A stretch of 64,000 nucleotides of DNA from NCBI GenBank assembly GCA_030429345.1, contig JAUIFJ010000001.1:248001-312000 (forward strand), given 5' to 3'. The DNA is from a bacterium (lineage in GTDB: Bacteria > CAIWAD01). Of this stretch, positions 1 to 7,846 are shown one piece after another. The notes beneath the pieces were generated by a model, which worked only from the letters and a program-made list of their open reading frames with translations, did no database searches and was not told where the DNA came from. A program made the position numbers and the translations under genes. How positions within the stretch are numbered: position 1 is the stretch's first letter; each line of letters begins with the position of its first letter.

Positions 1-2
1 AT

Positions 3-1835
3 CGATCCTTCTTGCGTCTTGCCGTGGACGCAGACGAAACCCTGCATATTGTATACATGAGATACTACCCTGATCCTGGACGAATTCTCTACTGGCGCAT
101 TGCGAACGATTGGACGATCGAGGACTCGCCGGTTGAAATTGCCGATACCTGCAATGTCGTTTCCCATGCGGTCTGTGCTACACCTGATGGCGCATCCGTC
201 GCGGCCCTGTTCATGCAGGATGCGTTGGCGGCGAATCCGGGAGAGCGCGCCGCGCGACAGTGGCATCACGACATTTTCTACTACAGGTCGGACAGCGGGT
301 CGCTGGTGGATTTGATCGAGACGGAAGCCCCTGTCGCAGTCACGCGATACCGTCAGGAGGACAGCACGGCCCCACTCTCCGATGTCCTGTTCGCCTTCAC
401 CGACCTGGACGCCACTTTTTCCTACGGGGAGGGCCCGGATCTGCATATCGCCTGGACCGCACCGATGGTTGTGGCAGATTCCGCCCTTTACCGGATACCA
501 GGATCGCCGGTAGTCCATCTTGCCGGGGGTGGCCTGTTTCCCGTGACACACAAGCGTAGCAGCATCTGGCACTATTGCGACGGGAGCGGACAATTCTCGC
601 ACCTCGCCGGCTGGGCGACGGGGACCGGGGAAGAGGATGCGGCTGCGGATCCGGGCATCTTGCGGACCTCCCATTGCCGCCCCCAGCTGGCGGTGGATCC
701 GCAGAGCGGGTACCTGTACGCGATCTGGAACCAGTTTTCCAGCGATGACACACGCCTGCCCGGAGAAGACGGCCTTCGCATGCCCAACGGCGAGATCTAC
801 GCCGCCTGCTCGGCGGATAGCGGGCTGACCTGGGGTCCCAGGATCAACCTGAGCAACACGCCGACACCCGATTGCGAGGTGGGAGACTGCGCCTCCGAAA
901 TCGAGGTGTCCCTTGCTAAGCGGGTGCATGACGGCGAGCTGGTCATTAGCTATCTGCTGGACCTTCATGCCGGCTGCAGCCTGCGAAGCGACGAGCCGAA
1001 CGACGGATCCGAGGAGACCGTCAACCCGATCCTCGTGATGCGTGTTCCCGTGGGGGACATTCCGCCCCACGACGGGACGCCCTGGGATGCCGCGGGCCAT
1101 GTGGGACTGTCGAGCTACTCCCGCACCTGGAGCTATGTCGATGGCCACCCGGACACGATCCAGACCCTGGACCGGGTGCTGGCGGTCAACGAGAGCGACA
1201 CGCAAATCACCCTCGACCGGGTGGATGTGATCCACCATGTCACGGATGTTCTTGGATCGGAGGAGAGTGCGCTCTACGCCGATATCGAAGTATACGATCG
1301 CGAAGGGCAAAACTACCTGGAAGACATCGCCCTCTGGGACGGCCAGATTCACGCCTGGCGCGCGCAGCTCTTGCGGCTGAGCGTGGGCCACCGCGGCCTT
1401 CCATTCTACGAGCAGGCCTTCCGCCTGGTCTTCAGCAACGGGACGGAAAGGCTCTACCGCTACCTCTACGAAGGCACCGAGGTCCTGCCCCTGGATCACG
1501 CGCAGATCGATTCCTACGAGACGACCGTGCTCTGGGAACGCAGTGTCGGCATGGAAGAACCGCAACGACCGACAGTTTTCCATTTGGAGGCCTGCGCGCC
1601 GAATCCCTTCAATCCATCGACCCGGGTCGCCTTCACCCTGGAAGGGGCAGCCGAAGTGGATCTCTCCGTCTACAACCTGGCGGGACAGCATGTCGCCAGG
1701 CTGGGCAGCGGATCCTATGCCTCAGGCAGGCACCAGGTCGTCTTTGACGGCGAGGGGCTGGCCAGCGGGATCTACTTCGTATCCCTGCAGGTGGGAGGAC
1801 AGCGGGCCGTGCGCAAGGCGCTGCTCAGCAAGTAG
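3..1835 (+). CDS. Secreted Asp-box (BNR)-type protein with C-terminal FlgD-like sorting domain, 5' partial
   Basis: The reading frame is open from the first base, so the N-terminus and any signal peptide lie upstream; a TTG at 12 is only an internal possibility. About 600 residues are visible. The stretch SADSGLTWG fits the Asp-box (S-x-D-x-G-x-T-W) of sialidase-like BNR propellers, and several hydrophobic blade-like segments precede it. The last ~80 residues carry NPFNPST, a central VYNLAGQ and a SGIYFVSL strand, the pattern of FlgD-like/T9SS type A C-terminal domains used for sorting to the cell surface. I infer an exported carbohydrate- or surface-related protein; no catalytic residues are assigned. 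It ends 90 bp before obg on the same strand, but the two probably have separate functions. Confidence 0.75.
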   Translation, partial: RSFLRLAVDADETLHIVYMRYYPDPGRILYWRIANDWTIEDSPVEIADTCNVVSHAVCATPDGASVAALFMQDALAANPGERAARQWHHDIFYYRSDSGSLVDLIETEAPVAVTRYRQEDSTAPLSDVLFAFTDLDATFSYGEGPDLHIAWTAPMVVADSALYRIPGSPVVHLAGGGLFPVTHKRSSIWHYCDGSGQFSHLAGWATGTGEEDAAADPGILRTSHCRPQLAVDPQSGYLYAIWNQFSSDDTRLPGEDGLRMPNGEIYAACSADSGLTWGPRINLSNTPTPDCEVGDCASEIEVSLAKRVHDGELVISYLLDLHAGCSLRSDEPNDGSEETVNPILVMRVPVGDIPPHDGTPWDAAGHVGLSSYSRTWSYVDGHPDTIQTLDRVLAVNESDTQITLDRVDVIHHVTDVLGSEESALYADIEVYDREGQNYLEDIALWDGQIHAWRAQLLRLSVGHRGLPFYEQAFRLVFSNGTERLYRYLYEGTEVLPLDHAQIDSYETTVLWERSVGMEEPQRPTVFHLEACAPNPFNPSTRVAFTLEGAAEVDLSVYNLAGQHVARLGSGSYASGRHQVVFDGEGLASGIYFVSLQVGGQRAVRKALLSK

Positions 1836-1925
1836 CCAGCGCCCCTGCCCGGCATCCCTTCGCGCCTCTTGCCGCAAGGCGGGGATTCCTACCTTCTGGA
1901 CAGTTCCAGTTCAGAAAGCGGTCCC

Positions 1926-2975
1926 ATGTTTATTGATCATGTAGAAATCGAGGTGCGCAGCGGAAAAGGCGGTGACGGCTGCGTCAGCTTCCACCGGGAA
2001 AAGTATGTCCGCAAGGGAGGTCCCGACGGCGGAGACGGCGGACGCGGCGGAGATGTGGTCTTCCTGACCGATGCCGGCCGCGGCAATCTGCTGGACTTCA
2101 AGTGGAGCCGCAGCTTCGAGGCCGAGAACGGCCAGCAGGGCAAGGGCCGCAACATGAAGGGCCGGCGGGGCAAGGACATCGTGATCAAGGTGCCCGTCGG
2201 CACGCAGATCCGCGACGCCGAAAGCGGGGAGCTGCTGCTGGACATGGTCGCGGAGGGGCAGCGCGAAGTGCTCTTCAATGGCGGCCACGGAGGCAAGGGC
2301 AACTACCGCTTCCGCTCGAGCACCAACCAGGCGCCCCGCGAATTCACCGAAGGCGGCCCGGGCCACGAACGGCGGCTGCAGCTGGAGCTGAAGATCCTGG
2401 CGGATGTGGGCCTGGTCGGCTTCCCCAATGCCGGCAAGTCGACGCTGCTCAGCGTGATCAGCGCGGCGCGGCCCAAGGTCGCCGATTATCCTTTCACCAC
2501 GCTGGTGCCCAATGTGGGCATCGTTCCCTACGCCCAGTACAAGTCCTTCGCCATGGCCGATATTCCAGGCCTGATCGAGGGCGCGCATGAAGGCAAGGGC
2601 CTGGGCCACCAGTTCCTGCGCCATGTGGAGCGCACCCGGCTGCTGCTCTACCTGGTGGATGTGAGCTCGGAAGATCCCGCCGAAGAGCTGGAGGTGCTCC
2701 GACGGGAACTGCAGGCCTACGCGCCCGAACTGGCCCGCCGGCCCAGCCTGGTCGTGCTGACCAAGGCCGACATTACGACGCCCAGCCGCCGCAAGCTGAA
2801 AATGGAGTACGATTTCCTGATCAGCAGCGTGGCCAACCGGCGCGTGAAAAGCCTTGTATCACGCATCGGCGAGATGCTCGAGCGGATGCAGCTGGAGGAG
2901 GAGCGCCAGGAACGGGCAGCAAGCGATTACGAGGTGCCGCCGCATCGCCTGGACCTGGGAGACGCCGAGGACTAG
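1926..2975 (+). CDS. obg: GTPase Obg/CgtA
   Basis: A 349-residue GTPase associated with late 50S ribosome assembly and stress control. The start is the ATG that gives MFIDHVEIEV, the conserved Obg N-terminus; the frame extends 57 bp upstream but that part is not Obg-like. Residues 1-158 are the glycine-rich Obg fold (GKGGDGCVSF, PDGGDGGRGG, GGHGGKGN). The G domain follows with GFPNAGKST (G1), DIPG (G3) and TKAD (G4). The protein stops soon after the G domain with an acidic tail, so the C-terminal OCT domain of Bacillus-type Obg is absent, as in Gram-negative CgtA. A GTATCAC motif at 2856 is written with the rare codons GTA TCA. Confidence 0.97.
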   Translation: MFIDHVEIEVRSGKGGDGCVSFHREKYVRKGGPDGGDGGRGGDVVFLTDAGRGNLLDFKWSRSFEAENGQQGKGRNMKGRRGKDIVIKVPVGTQIRDAESGELLLDMVAEGQREVLFNGGHGGKGNYRFRSSTNQAPREFTEGGPGHERRLQLELKILADVGLVGFPNAGKSTLLSVISAARPKVADYPFTTLVPNVGIVPYAQYKSFAMADIPGLIEGAHEGKGLGHQFLRHVERTRLLLYLVDVSSEDPAEELEVLRRELQAYAPELARRPSLVVLTKADITTPSRRKLKMEYDFLISSVANRRVKSLVSRIGEMLERMQLEEERQERAASDYEVPPHRLDLGDAED

Positions 2976-3019
2976 CCGTCTCGACTGCGCTGGAAGCCAC
3001 ACCCCCTTCGGAGGGAACC

Positions 3020-3613
3020 ATGTCCCGCCTGCTGAAGAGCAATCTGTCGCACACGCCCCTGTTCACCGTGCTGGTGGAGGTGTTTTCGATCGTGCTCGGC
3101 GTGCTGCTGGCGCTGGGCGTGGCTGAATGGCGCGAGGAAGCCGCCCTGCGCGAACGCGCGGTTTTCGTCAGGCAATCCCTCGCCGGCGAGATCGATGGCA
3201 ACATCCGGATGCTCGAGGACCGCTTGCCCTACTACGAGCACATCGGGGGCGTGATCGATAGCCTGGCGACAGTGCACGGCGAACAGGCCGATGGCAAGGG
3301 CCTGGAGATTCCCGGTTGGGTCGGTCTGGCGCCGGCTCTGCTGACCGCATCCAGCTGGCAGGCCGCGCTCAACACGCGTGCCATGGAAACCATGGATTTC
3401 GGCCAGGTTGCCGGCCTCTCCGCGCATTACTCCTTCCAGGACCTTTACCGCAGAACCCAGGAGCGCATAGTGGAACACGCGATTACCGGACAGGGGGTGA
3501 CGCTCGGGCAGTTGCGGATGTTCATGCGCGAGTTCCACCAGCTTGGCAGCGAGCTGCTCCGCTCCTGTCGCGAGACTAGAGGGGGGCTCGGAGATTCTCC
3601 TTCTTCTCGCTGA
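3020..3613 (+). CDS. Single-pass membrane protein of unknown function
   Basis: A 197-residue protein preceded by a good ribosome binding site (GGAGGGA, 6 bp upstream). One membrane helix lies at about residues 14-34 (LFTVLVEVFSIVLGVLLALG) and is followed at once by VAEWREEAALRER and a charged, probably helical region. The layout of a short cytoplasmic N-terminus, one helix and then a (N/E)W-x-E box resembles the DUF6090-like group of small inner-membrane proteins, but I would not name a family from this alone. The stop lies 38 bp inside the 3' end of the convergent PHP-glycosyltransferase gene, so the two transcripts overlap tail to tail. No function is known. Confidence 0.7.
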   Translation: MSRLLKSNLSHTPLFTVLVEVFSIVLGVLLALGVAEWREEAALRERAVFVRQSLAGEIDGNIRMLEDRLPYYEHIGGVIDSLATVHGEQADGKGLEIPGWVGLAPALLTASSWQAALNTRAMETMDFGQVAGLSAHYSFQDLYRRTQERIVEHAITGQGVTLGQLRMFMREFHQLGSELLRSCRETRGGLGDSPSSR

Positions 3614-6335
3614 GCCCGGATTCACTGTCCTCCCGTGATACCGAAGATTTGCCGGAAAGCCCCAGCTTCGCCAGCAGATCATCCATCAGCGTTTCGGCGC
3701 GGAACCCTTCGGCCCAGCCGACGGCGTTGCGTTTCATGTCGCCTTGCAGCTCGGCATCCAGCAGGATGTCGACCGCCGCCGCCGCCATTTCCTCCCCGTC
3801 TTCCACCAGGTAGCCCGTTCGGCCGTCCTGCACCAGGTCCCGCGGTCCCATGACCGAGTAGGCTACGACGGGCAGGCCGCAGTGCTGGGCCTCGAGGAGC
3901 GTGCAGCAGAAGGTGTCGAAGCGGCTCGGCAGCAGGCAGAGATCGCAGACATTGTATACCTGGGCCAGCCGTTCCTTGTCCGTCCAGCCGAGGAAGATCG
4001 CGTCGGGACATGCTTCGCGCAGGGCCGACTCCGCGGGGCCCGTGCCGGCGAAGACAAGACGGGCGGCCGGAACCTCTTCCCGTATACGCTTCAGGATTCC
4101 CGGCAGCTCCAGCACTCCCTTCTCCTGGCTCAGCCGTCCCGCGTAGAGCAGCAGTCGATCCTCGGGCGAGGCCTGCGGCAGGACGGCCTCCCGGGGCGTG
4201 CTCTCCGGCATGAAGCCCGGGTCCGCCCAATGGGCCGTGCGATGGATGCGCGAGGCGGGAATCCCCATGTCCGGCGCGCTGAGCATGGTTTCGTGTTCGC
4301 TGTTGAGCACGAAGATCCCGTCGAACTGGTGATACAACCCGCGAAGCAGGCGCCGCAGCTGGTCCAGCCTTTGCGGGCTGAAATCCAGGGCCTTGCGGGC
4401 GAACTCCATCCAGTCCGTGTGCACGAAGAAGAAGGCCGGCACGTGGAAGGCCTGCTTCAGGTAGAGGGCGATCGGCCCCATCAGCAGCTCGGTCGAACAG
4501 ACGATGCGGTCGTAGCCGCCTTCCTTGAAGATCCTGTGGATCTCCATCGGGTCGAAGACGCGCATCGGCTGGTCTGGGTAGACAGAGAAGGTGAACTTCT
4601 CCAGCGGACGGATCACATGCAGGTGCTCCATCGACTGGCGGTCCCCGGAGGCGGCGAGGAAGTCGACCGGCAGGTCACGCCGCTGGGCCTCCTTGAGCTT
4701 CAGCCCCAGGCTTCGTGAGACACCGTTGCGGTCGAAGAGGGTATCCGTGAGCCACAGGGCGCGCTGCGGGTGCCTCAGCGTGTCGAGCCGTCCCGCGAAC
4801 TGGTCCAGCACCGGACGATTGGCGTACATGGCGCGGGCGGCGGAGAACTGGCCGGCACCGATCAAGCCCCCTGCCAGCGCGGGAAAGGGCAGGCCGTCCA
4901 TCAGCCCGCCCAGGCTGGAAATTCCGCCCGGCGCTTCCGTGCCGCGGTCCTCTCCGCCCATCAGGTTGCGCAGGTAGAGCGGGAACTCCATCTGTTTCAG
5001 CACCCTCCAGGCCTCGGGAGACTCCTTTCCGTTGCCCTGTCGCGAGGACAGCGACTCGACCCGGCCGCGCAGTCGTTTCAGCAGCAGCTTGAGCAGGTCC
5101 CGGAAGATCTCAGGAATGCCGTCGATCAGCTCTTTCTCGAAGTCCACCAGGTTGCTGCGACGGGCCGCGGCAATCTTCTCCAGCGTGTGGAGAAGAGGCG
5201 TGTAGTCCTTCTTGGTGGTCAGTTTCGTGATCAGTCCGGGCGAGCGCCCCTGCAGCGCTCCGTGAGCCGCTTCGATGAAACGCGTCGTCACCTTGTGCCG
5301 CCGCAGCTCGAAGATCAGGTTGGCGAAGACCAGGCCCTGGAGCTTCTTGCTCAGCGTGCCTTTGTGCAGGAGCAGGCGGACCAGTCCGGCGTCCTTCAGG
5401 TGCATCTGCGTCTGGCAGTAGTAGTCGAGCAGCGCGCCGGCAATGCGGCCTTCGTCGCTGTAGCGGCCGAAAGGCGCGGTGCGGCCTTTCCAGAGGGCGC
5501 GCCGTGCCATCTCGATGCGCGCGCCGCCGGACAGGTCCTGGTGGCCGGGAACATGCAGGCGCGTGCCGAAGCCGCCGACGAACATCGCCATGTGATCGTC
5601 GGATCCACCGACACGGTCCTTGTCGAAGGGCCTCTCGCAGAAGGATTCCGGTGAGACACCGGTTTCGCGGGAGAGCTGCTCGATGCGTTCGGCGTCCAGG
5701 TGATCCAGCCAGGCGTCCAGCAGCAGGTTCTGCCAGGCGTCACGGTGGCCGTTGATCACCTCGAAGCGCTGGAAGACCAGCGAAAGTTTCTCCCAGAAGA
5801 GCAGGGGCGGAATGCCGTTGTGGCCGTATACATAGAGCGGGTGCGCCCAGGCGGTCGGGATGCCTCGGGCATTCGTATAGTCCAGGAACTCGTAGAGATT
5901 CCGGCGCAGCCGGTTCAGCCGGGGCTCGTCCTCCGGATCGAAGCCCCAGGCCAGCACATGGATCGAGGTGTCGAATTCGGGCACGGTGCAGGTCCACTCC
6001 GCGCCGGGCATCAGTTCGCGACCCTTGTCCAGCTGCTCCCAGCAGGAGCGCGCGTTGTTGTGGTTGGTGATGGTGTATACATCCATCCCCGTGTTGCGCT
6101 GGCACTCCAGGACCTGTTCGCTGCTGACCCAGGTCTCCGAGCTGCGGATCATGCGGCCGACGATCTCGTCGGGCACGTCGCTGTTGTAGTCGTGGCAGTG
6201 CAGGTCCATCCGCAGGCACTCGTCCTGCGGGAAGCGGGCGTCCTCGCGCTGCCGCAATTCGCCGAAGCGTCTGCGCAGCTCGTCGCGAAAGCCCTCGGGG
6301 GAACGGCCGCTGGCCGAATGGGTGTAGGTCGTCAT
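3576..6335 (-). CDS. PHP-domain / glycosyltransferase family 4 fusion protein
   Basis: A 919-residue two-enzyme fusion. Residues ~40-330 form a PHP-type metal-dependent phosphoesterase: RMDLHCHDYNSD places metal ligands at His46 and His48, followed by TNHNN, an Ala-Trp-Ala-His box and GGSDDH. The middle ~150 residues are a helical linker. From ~490 on is a GT-B glycosyltransferase: LLYAGRLSQEKG starts at residue 728, and the E-x7-type region FDTFCCTLLEAQ has Glu815 and ends in GLPVVAYSVMGPRD. Similar PHP-GT4 fusions occur in uncultured and sulfate-reducing bacteria, where the PHP part may process a glycosyl phosphate or the product; that is inference. The divergent neighbour is a beta-helix fragment. 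Confidence 0.9.
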   Translation of the reverse strand: MTTYTHSASGRSPEGFRDELRRRFGELRQREDARFPQDECLRMDLHCHDYNSDVPDEIVGRMIRSSETWVSSEQVLECQRNTGMDVYTITNHNNARSCWEQLDKGRELMPGAEWTCTVPEFDTSIHVLAWGFDPEDEPRLNRLRRNLYEFLDYTNARGIPTAWAHPLYVYGHNGIPPLLFWEKLSLVFQRFEVINGHRDAWQNLLLDAWLDHLDAERIEQLSRETGVSPESFCERPFDKDRVGGSDDHMAMFVGGFGTRLHVPGHQDLSGGARIEMARRALWKGRTAPFGRYSDEGRIAGALLDYYCQTQMHLKDAGLVRLLLHKGTLSKKLQGLVFANLIFELRRHKVTTRFIEAAHGALQGRSPGLITKLTTKKDYTPLLHTLEKIAAARRSNLVDFEKELIDGIPEIFRDLLKLLLKRLRGRVESLSSRQGNGKESPEAWRVLKQMEFPLYLRNLMGGEDRGTEAPGGISSLGGLMDGLPFPALAGGLIGAGQFSAARAMYANRPVLDQFAGRLDTLRHPQRALWLTDTLFDRNGVSRSLGLKLKEAQRRDLPVDFLAASGDRQSMEHLHVIRPLEKFTFSVYPDQPMRVFDPMEIHRIFKEGGYDRIVCSTELLMGPIALYLKQAFHVPAFFFVHTDWMEFARKALDFSPQRLDQLRRLLRGLYHQFDGIFVLNSEHETMLSAPDMGIPASRIHRTAHWADPGFMPESTPREAVLPQASPEDRLLLYAGRLSQEKGVLELPGILKRIREEVPAARLVFAGTGPAESALREACPDAIFLGWTDKERLAQVYNVCDLCLLPSRFDTFCCTLLEAQHCGLPVVAYSVMGPRDLVQDGRTGYLVEDGEEMAAAAVDILLDAELQGDMKRNAVGWAEGFRAETLMDDLLAKLGLSGKSSVSREDSESGLSEKKENLRAPL

Positions 6336-6410
6336 GTACCCAAGGTGTTGTGTCGGTATTGCATGACGGTTAGATTCTTGCTGGCTCAGCGTTATATGTG
6401 AGGGAGTGTC

Positions 6411-6761
6411 GTGCCATCTGACCCCAAAACGGAGCAGGGCGGGCCCCGCCCGGGAGATGGCCTGCAGGTCGATGCCTGCGAGGTGGAGCTGCTCGCCTGC
6501 TCGTTCATCAACAATTTCTGTGAGGGCTACGGCGGAGCGATCCAGGCGACCCAGAGCCGGCTGCGGATCCGGGACACGCGCTTCAGCGGAAACCGTGCCA
6601 GCGGCGGCGGAGGTGACGCCATTGATTCATGGCACAGCCAGCTGCAAATGGATCCGGCCAGCCTGCCGCTTGACCCTGCTGCAGGCGGCGTGATCCAGCT
6701 GGAAGGGGACGGTCTCTTCCGCATTGGAGAAAAGGTGACACAGTTCACCGAACTGGACTGA
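6411..6761 (+). CDS. Short beta-helix (Pmp-like repeat) protein, possibly a fragment
   Basis: A 116-residue frame with a GTG start and an AGGGAG ribosome binding site 4 bp upstream. Residues ~30-65 read FINNFCEGYGGAIQ and FSGNRASGGGG, the F-x-x-N and GGA(I/L) repeats of right-handed parallel beta-helix and chlamydial Pmp-type proteins. There is no signal peptide, and only one or two turns of helix are present, so this may be the tail of a once larger gene or an orphan module. The same repeat style occurs in full-length form at 36384-39204. It ends before a bidirectional terminator shared with ssb. Confidence 0.5.
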   Translation: MPSDPKTEQGGPRPGDGLQVDACEVELLACSFINNFCEGYGGAIQATQSRLRIRDTRFSGNRASGGGGDAIDSWHSQLQMDPASLPLDPAAGGVIQLEGDGLFRIGEKVTQFTELD

Positions 6762-6782
6762 GCGGCGGTACGGTCGGCGGAA

Positions 6783-6825
6783 GAGAGAGAAGCCGCGGCC
6801 TCCATCCGGATACCGCGGCTCTCTT
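6783..6825. terminator. Bidirectional terminator between beta-helix fragment and ssb
   Basis: An inverted repeat, AGCCGCGG (6791-6798) with CCGCGGCT (6813-6820), is extended by an AGAG/CTCT arm with one bulge. It sits in the convergent gap, so it can stop both the plus-strand fragment gene and the minus-strand ssb transcript. Confidence 0.65.
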
Positions 6826-6842
6826 GTGTGTGACAGGTGAAC

Positions 6843-7304
6843 CTAGAAGGGCAGGTCGTCGTCGTCGAAGCCGGTGTTTCCGCCGCTGCCGCTACCGCCG
6901 CCGCTCGAGGCGCCGGAAGAGGCCGGGCTGCCTTCCTGGTTGCGCTGATAGCCGCCGCCGCCACCCCCGCCGCCTTCGCCGCGGGAGGAGAGCATCTGGA
7001 AGTTGTTGACCATGATTTCCGTCGTGTAGACCTTCTGGCCTTCCTTGTTCTCATAGCTGTCGTAATGGATGCGGCCTTCGGCGTAGATGCGCGAGCCCTT
7101 GCGCAGGTAGTCGCGGGCGACTTCCCCCAGGCGCCCCCAGCAGACCAGGCGATGCCATTCGGTGGTTTCCTGCAGCTCTCCATTGGCGTTCTTGCGCTTC
7201 TCGCTGGTGGCCAGCGAGAACTTGGCCATGCTCATGCCGCTCTGTGTCGTCCGGAACTCGGGGTCCTTTCCCAGGTTTCCGATCAGGATGACCTTGTTGA
7301 CCAT
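6843..7304 (-). CDS. ssb: Single-stranded DNA-binding protein SSB
   Basis: A 153-residue protein that coats single-stranded DNA during replication and repair. Residues 1-110 are the OB fold with the family start MVNKVILIGNLGKDPE, followed by WHRLVCWGR and GSRIYAEGRI. A very glycine-rich linker (residues ~112-145) leads to the acidic tip DDDDLPF, which recruits partner proteins such as RecQ, PriA and Exo I. The start has a good GGAG ribosome binding site. It is the last gene of the minus-strand block; 134 bp separate it from the VanZ-like gene, so it probably has its own promoter. Confidence 0.98.
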   Translation of the reverse strand: MVNKVILIGNLGKDPEFRTTQSGMSMAKFSLATSEKRKNANGELQETTEWHRLVCWGRLGEVARDYLRKGSRIYAEGRIHYDSYENKEGQKVYTTEIMVNNFQMLSSRGEGGGGGGGGYQRNQEGSPASSGASSGGGSGSGGNTGFDDDDLPF

Positions 7305-7438
7305 GGGTCTTCTCCTCTGTATACAAATCTGTTGTTCTCTCTTCAGCCATGCCCAAACTAGGGAATCCCGGGGCGTCCGCGGTCCTTTTCGGCAGGGGCG
7401 GGAAAGGAATTCCCCAAATTGCCCAGGGGGCCGGACAC

Positions 7439-7846
7439 TCAGGCCTGGGCGGAGGAGTGTCCAGTCCGGCGTGCATGGCGAAGTAGCAAGGGCCGCAAGG
7501 GAGCACCCAGCGCCAGCAGGATCGCCGTCAGCAGCCCGGCCAGGTCGGCCAGCAGGTCGAGCAGGCTGGCGTCGCGGCCGACGAATGCCTGGTGCGTCTC
7601 GTCGCTGATCGCCCAGCAGAGGCCGATCAGCAGGAGCGCGCCGGCGAAGCTTTTCCAGCCCTTGGCCAGGCGGTGACGCAGGCCCCAGGCCAGGCTCAGG
7701 CCGACCACGGTATACTCGACCAGGTGCAGCACCTTGTCGAACTCGAAGAGCCTGTGATCCGGCATCGACGAGCCGGGCAGGGAGCTGCCGATCCAGACCA
7801 GGAGGTAGACGGCGATCGCCGGGCCCCAGTCGACCAGCACTCTCAC
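7439..7846 (-). CDS. VanZ-like membrane protein
   Basis: A 135-residue membrane protein with four predicted helices and the VanZ-family pattern: a first helix ending SSLPGSS, then DKVLHLVEYTVVGL (conserved D-K-x-x-H), and SDETHQAFVGRDASLLDLLADLAG (conserved D-E-x-H-Q and D-x-x-x-D). VanZ proteins include the teicoplanin-resistance accessory gene, but most homologues, and this one by context, have no known function. Its start overlaps the nnr stop by 4 bp (ATGA), so it is translationally coupled to nnr. Confidence 0.88.
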   Translation of the reverse strand: MRVLVDWGPAIAVYLLVWIGSSLPGSSMPDHRLFEFDKVLHLVEYTVVGLSLAWGLRHRLAKGWKSFAGALLLIGLCWAISDETHQAFVGRDASLLDLLADLAGLLTAILLALGAPLRPLLLRHARRTGHSSAQA

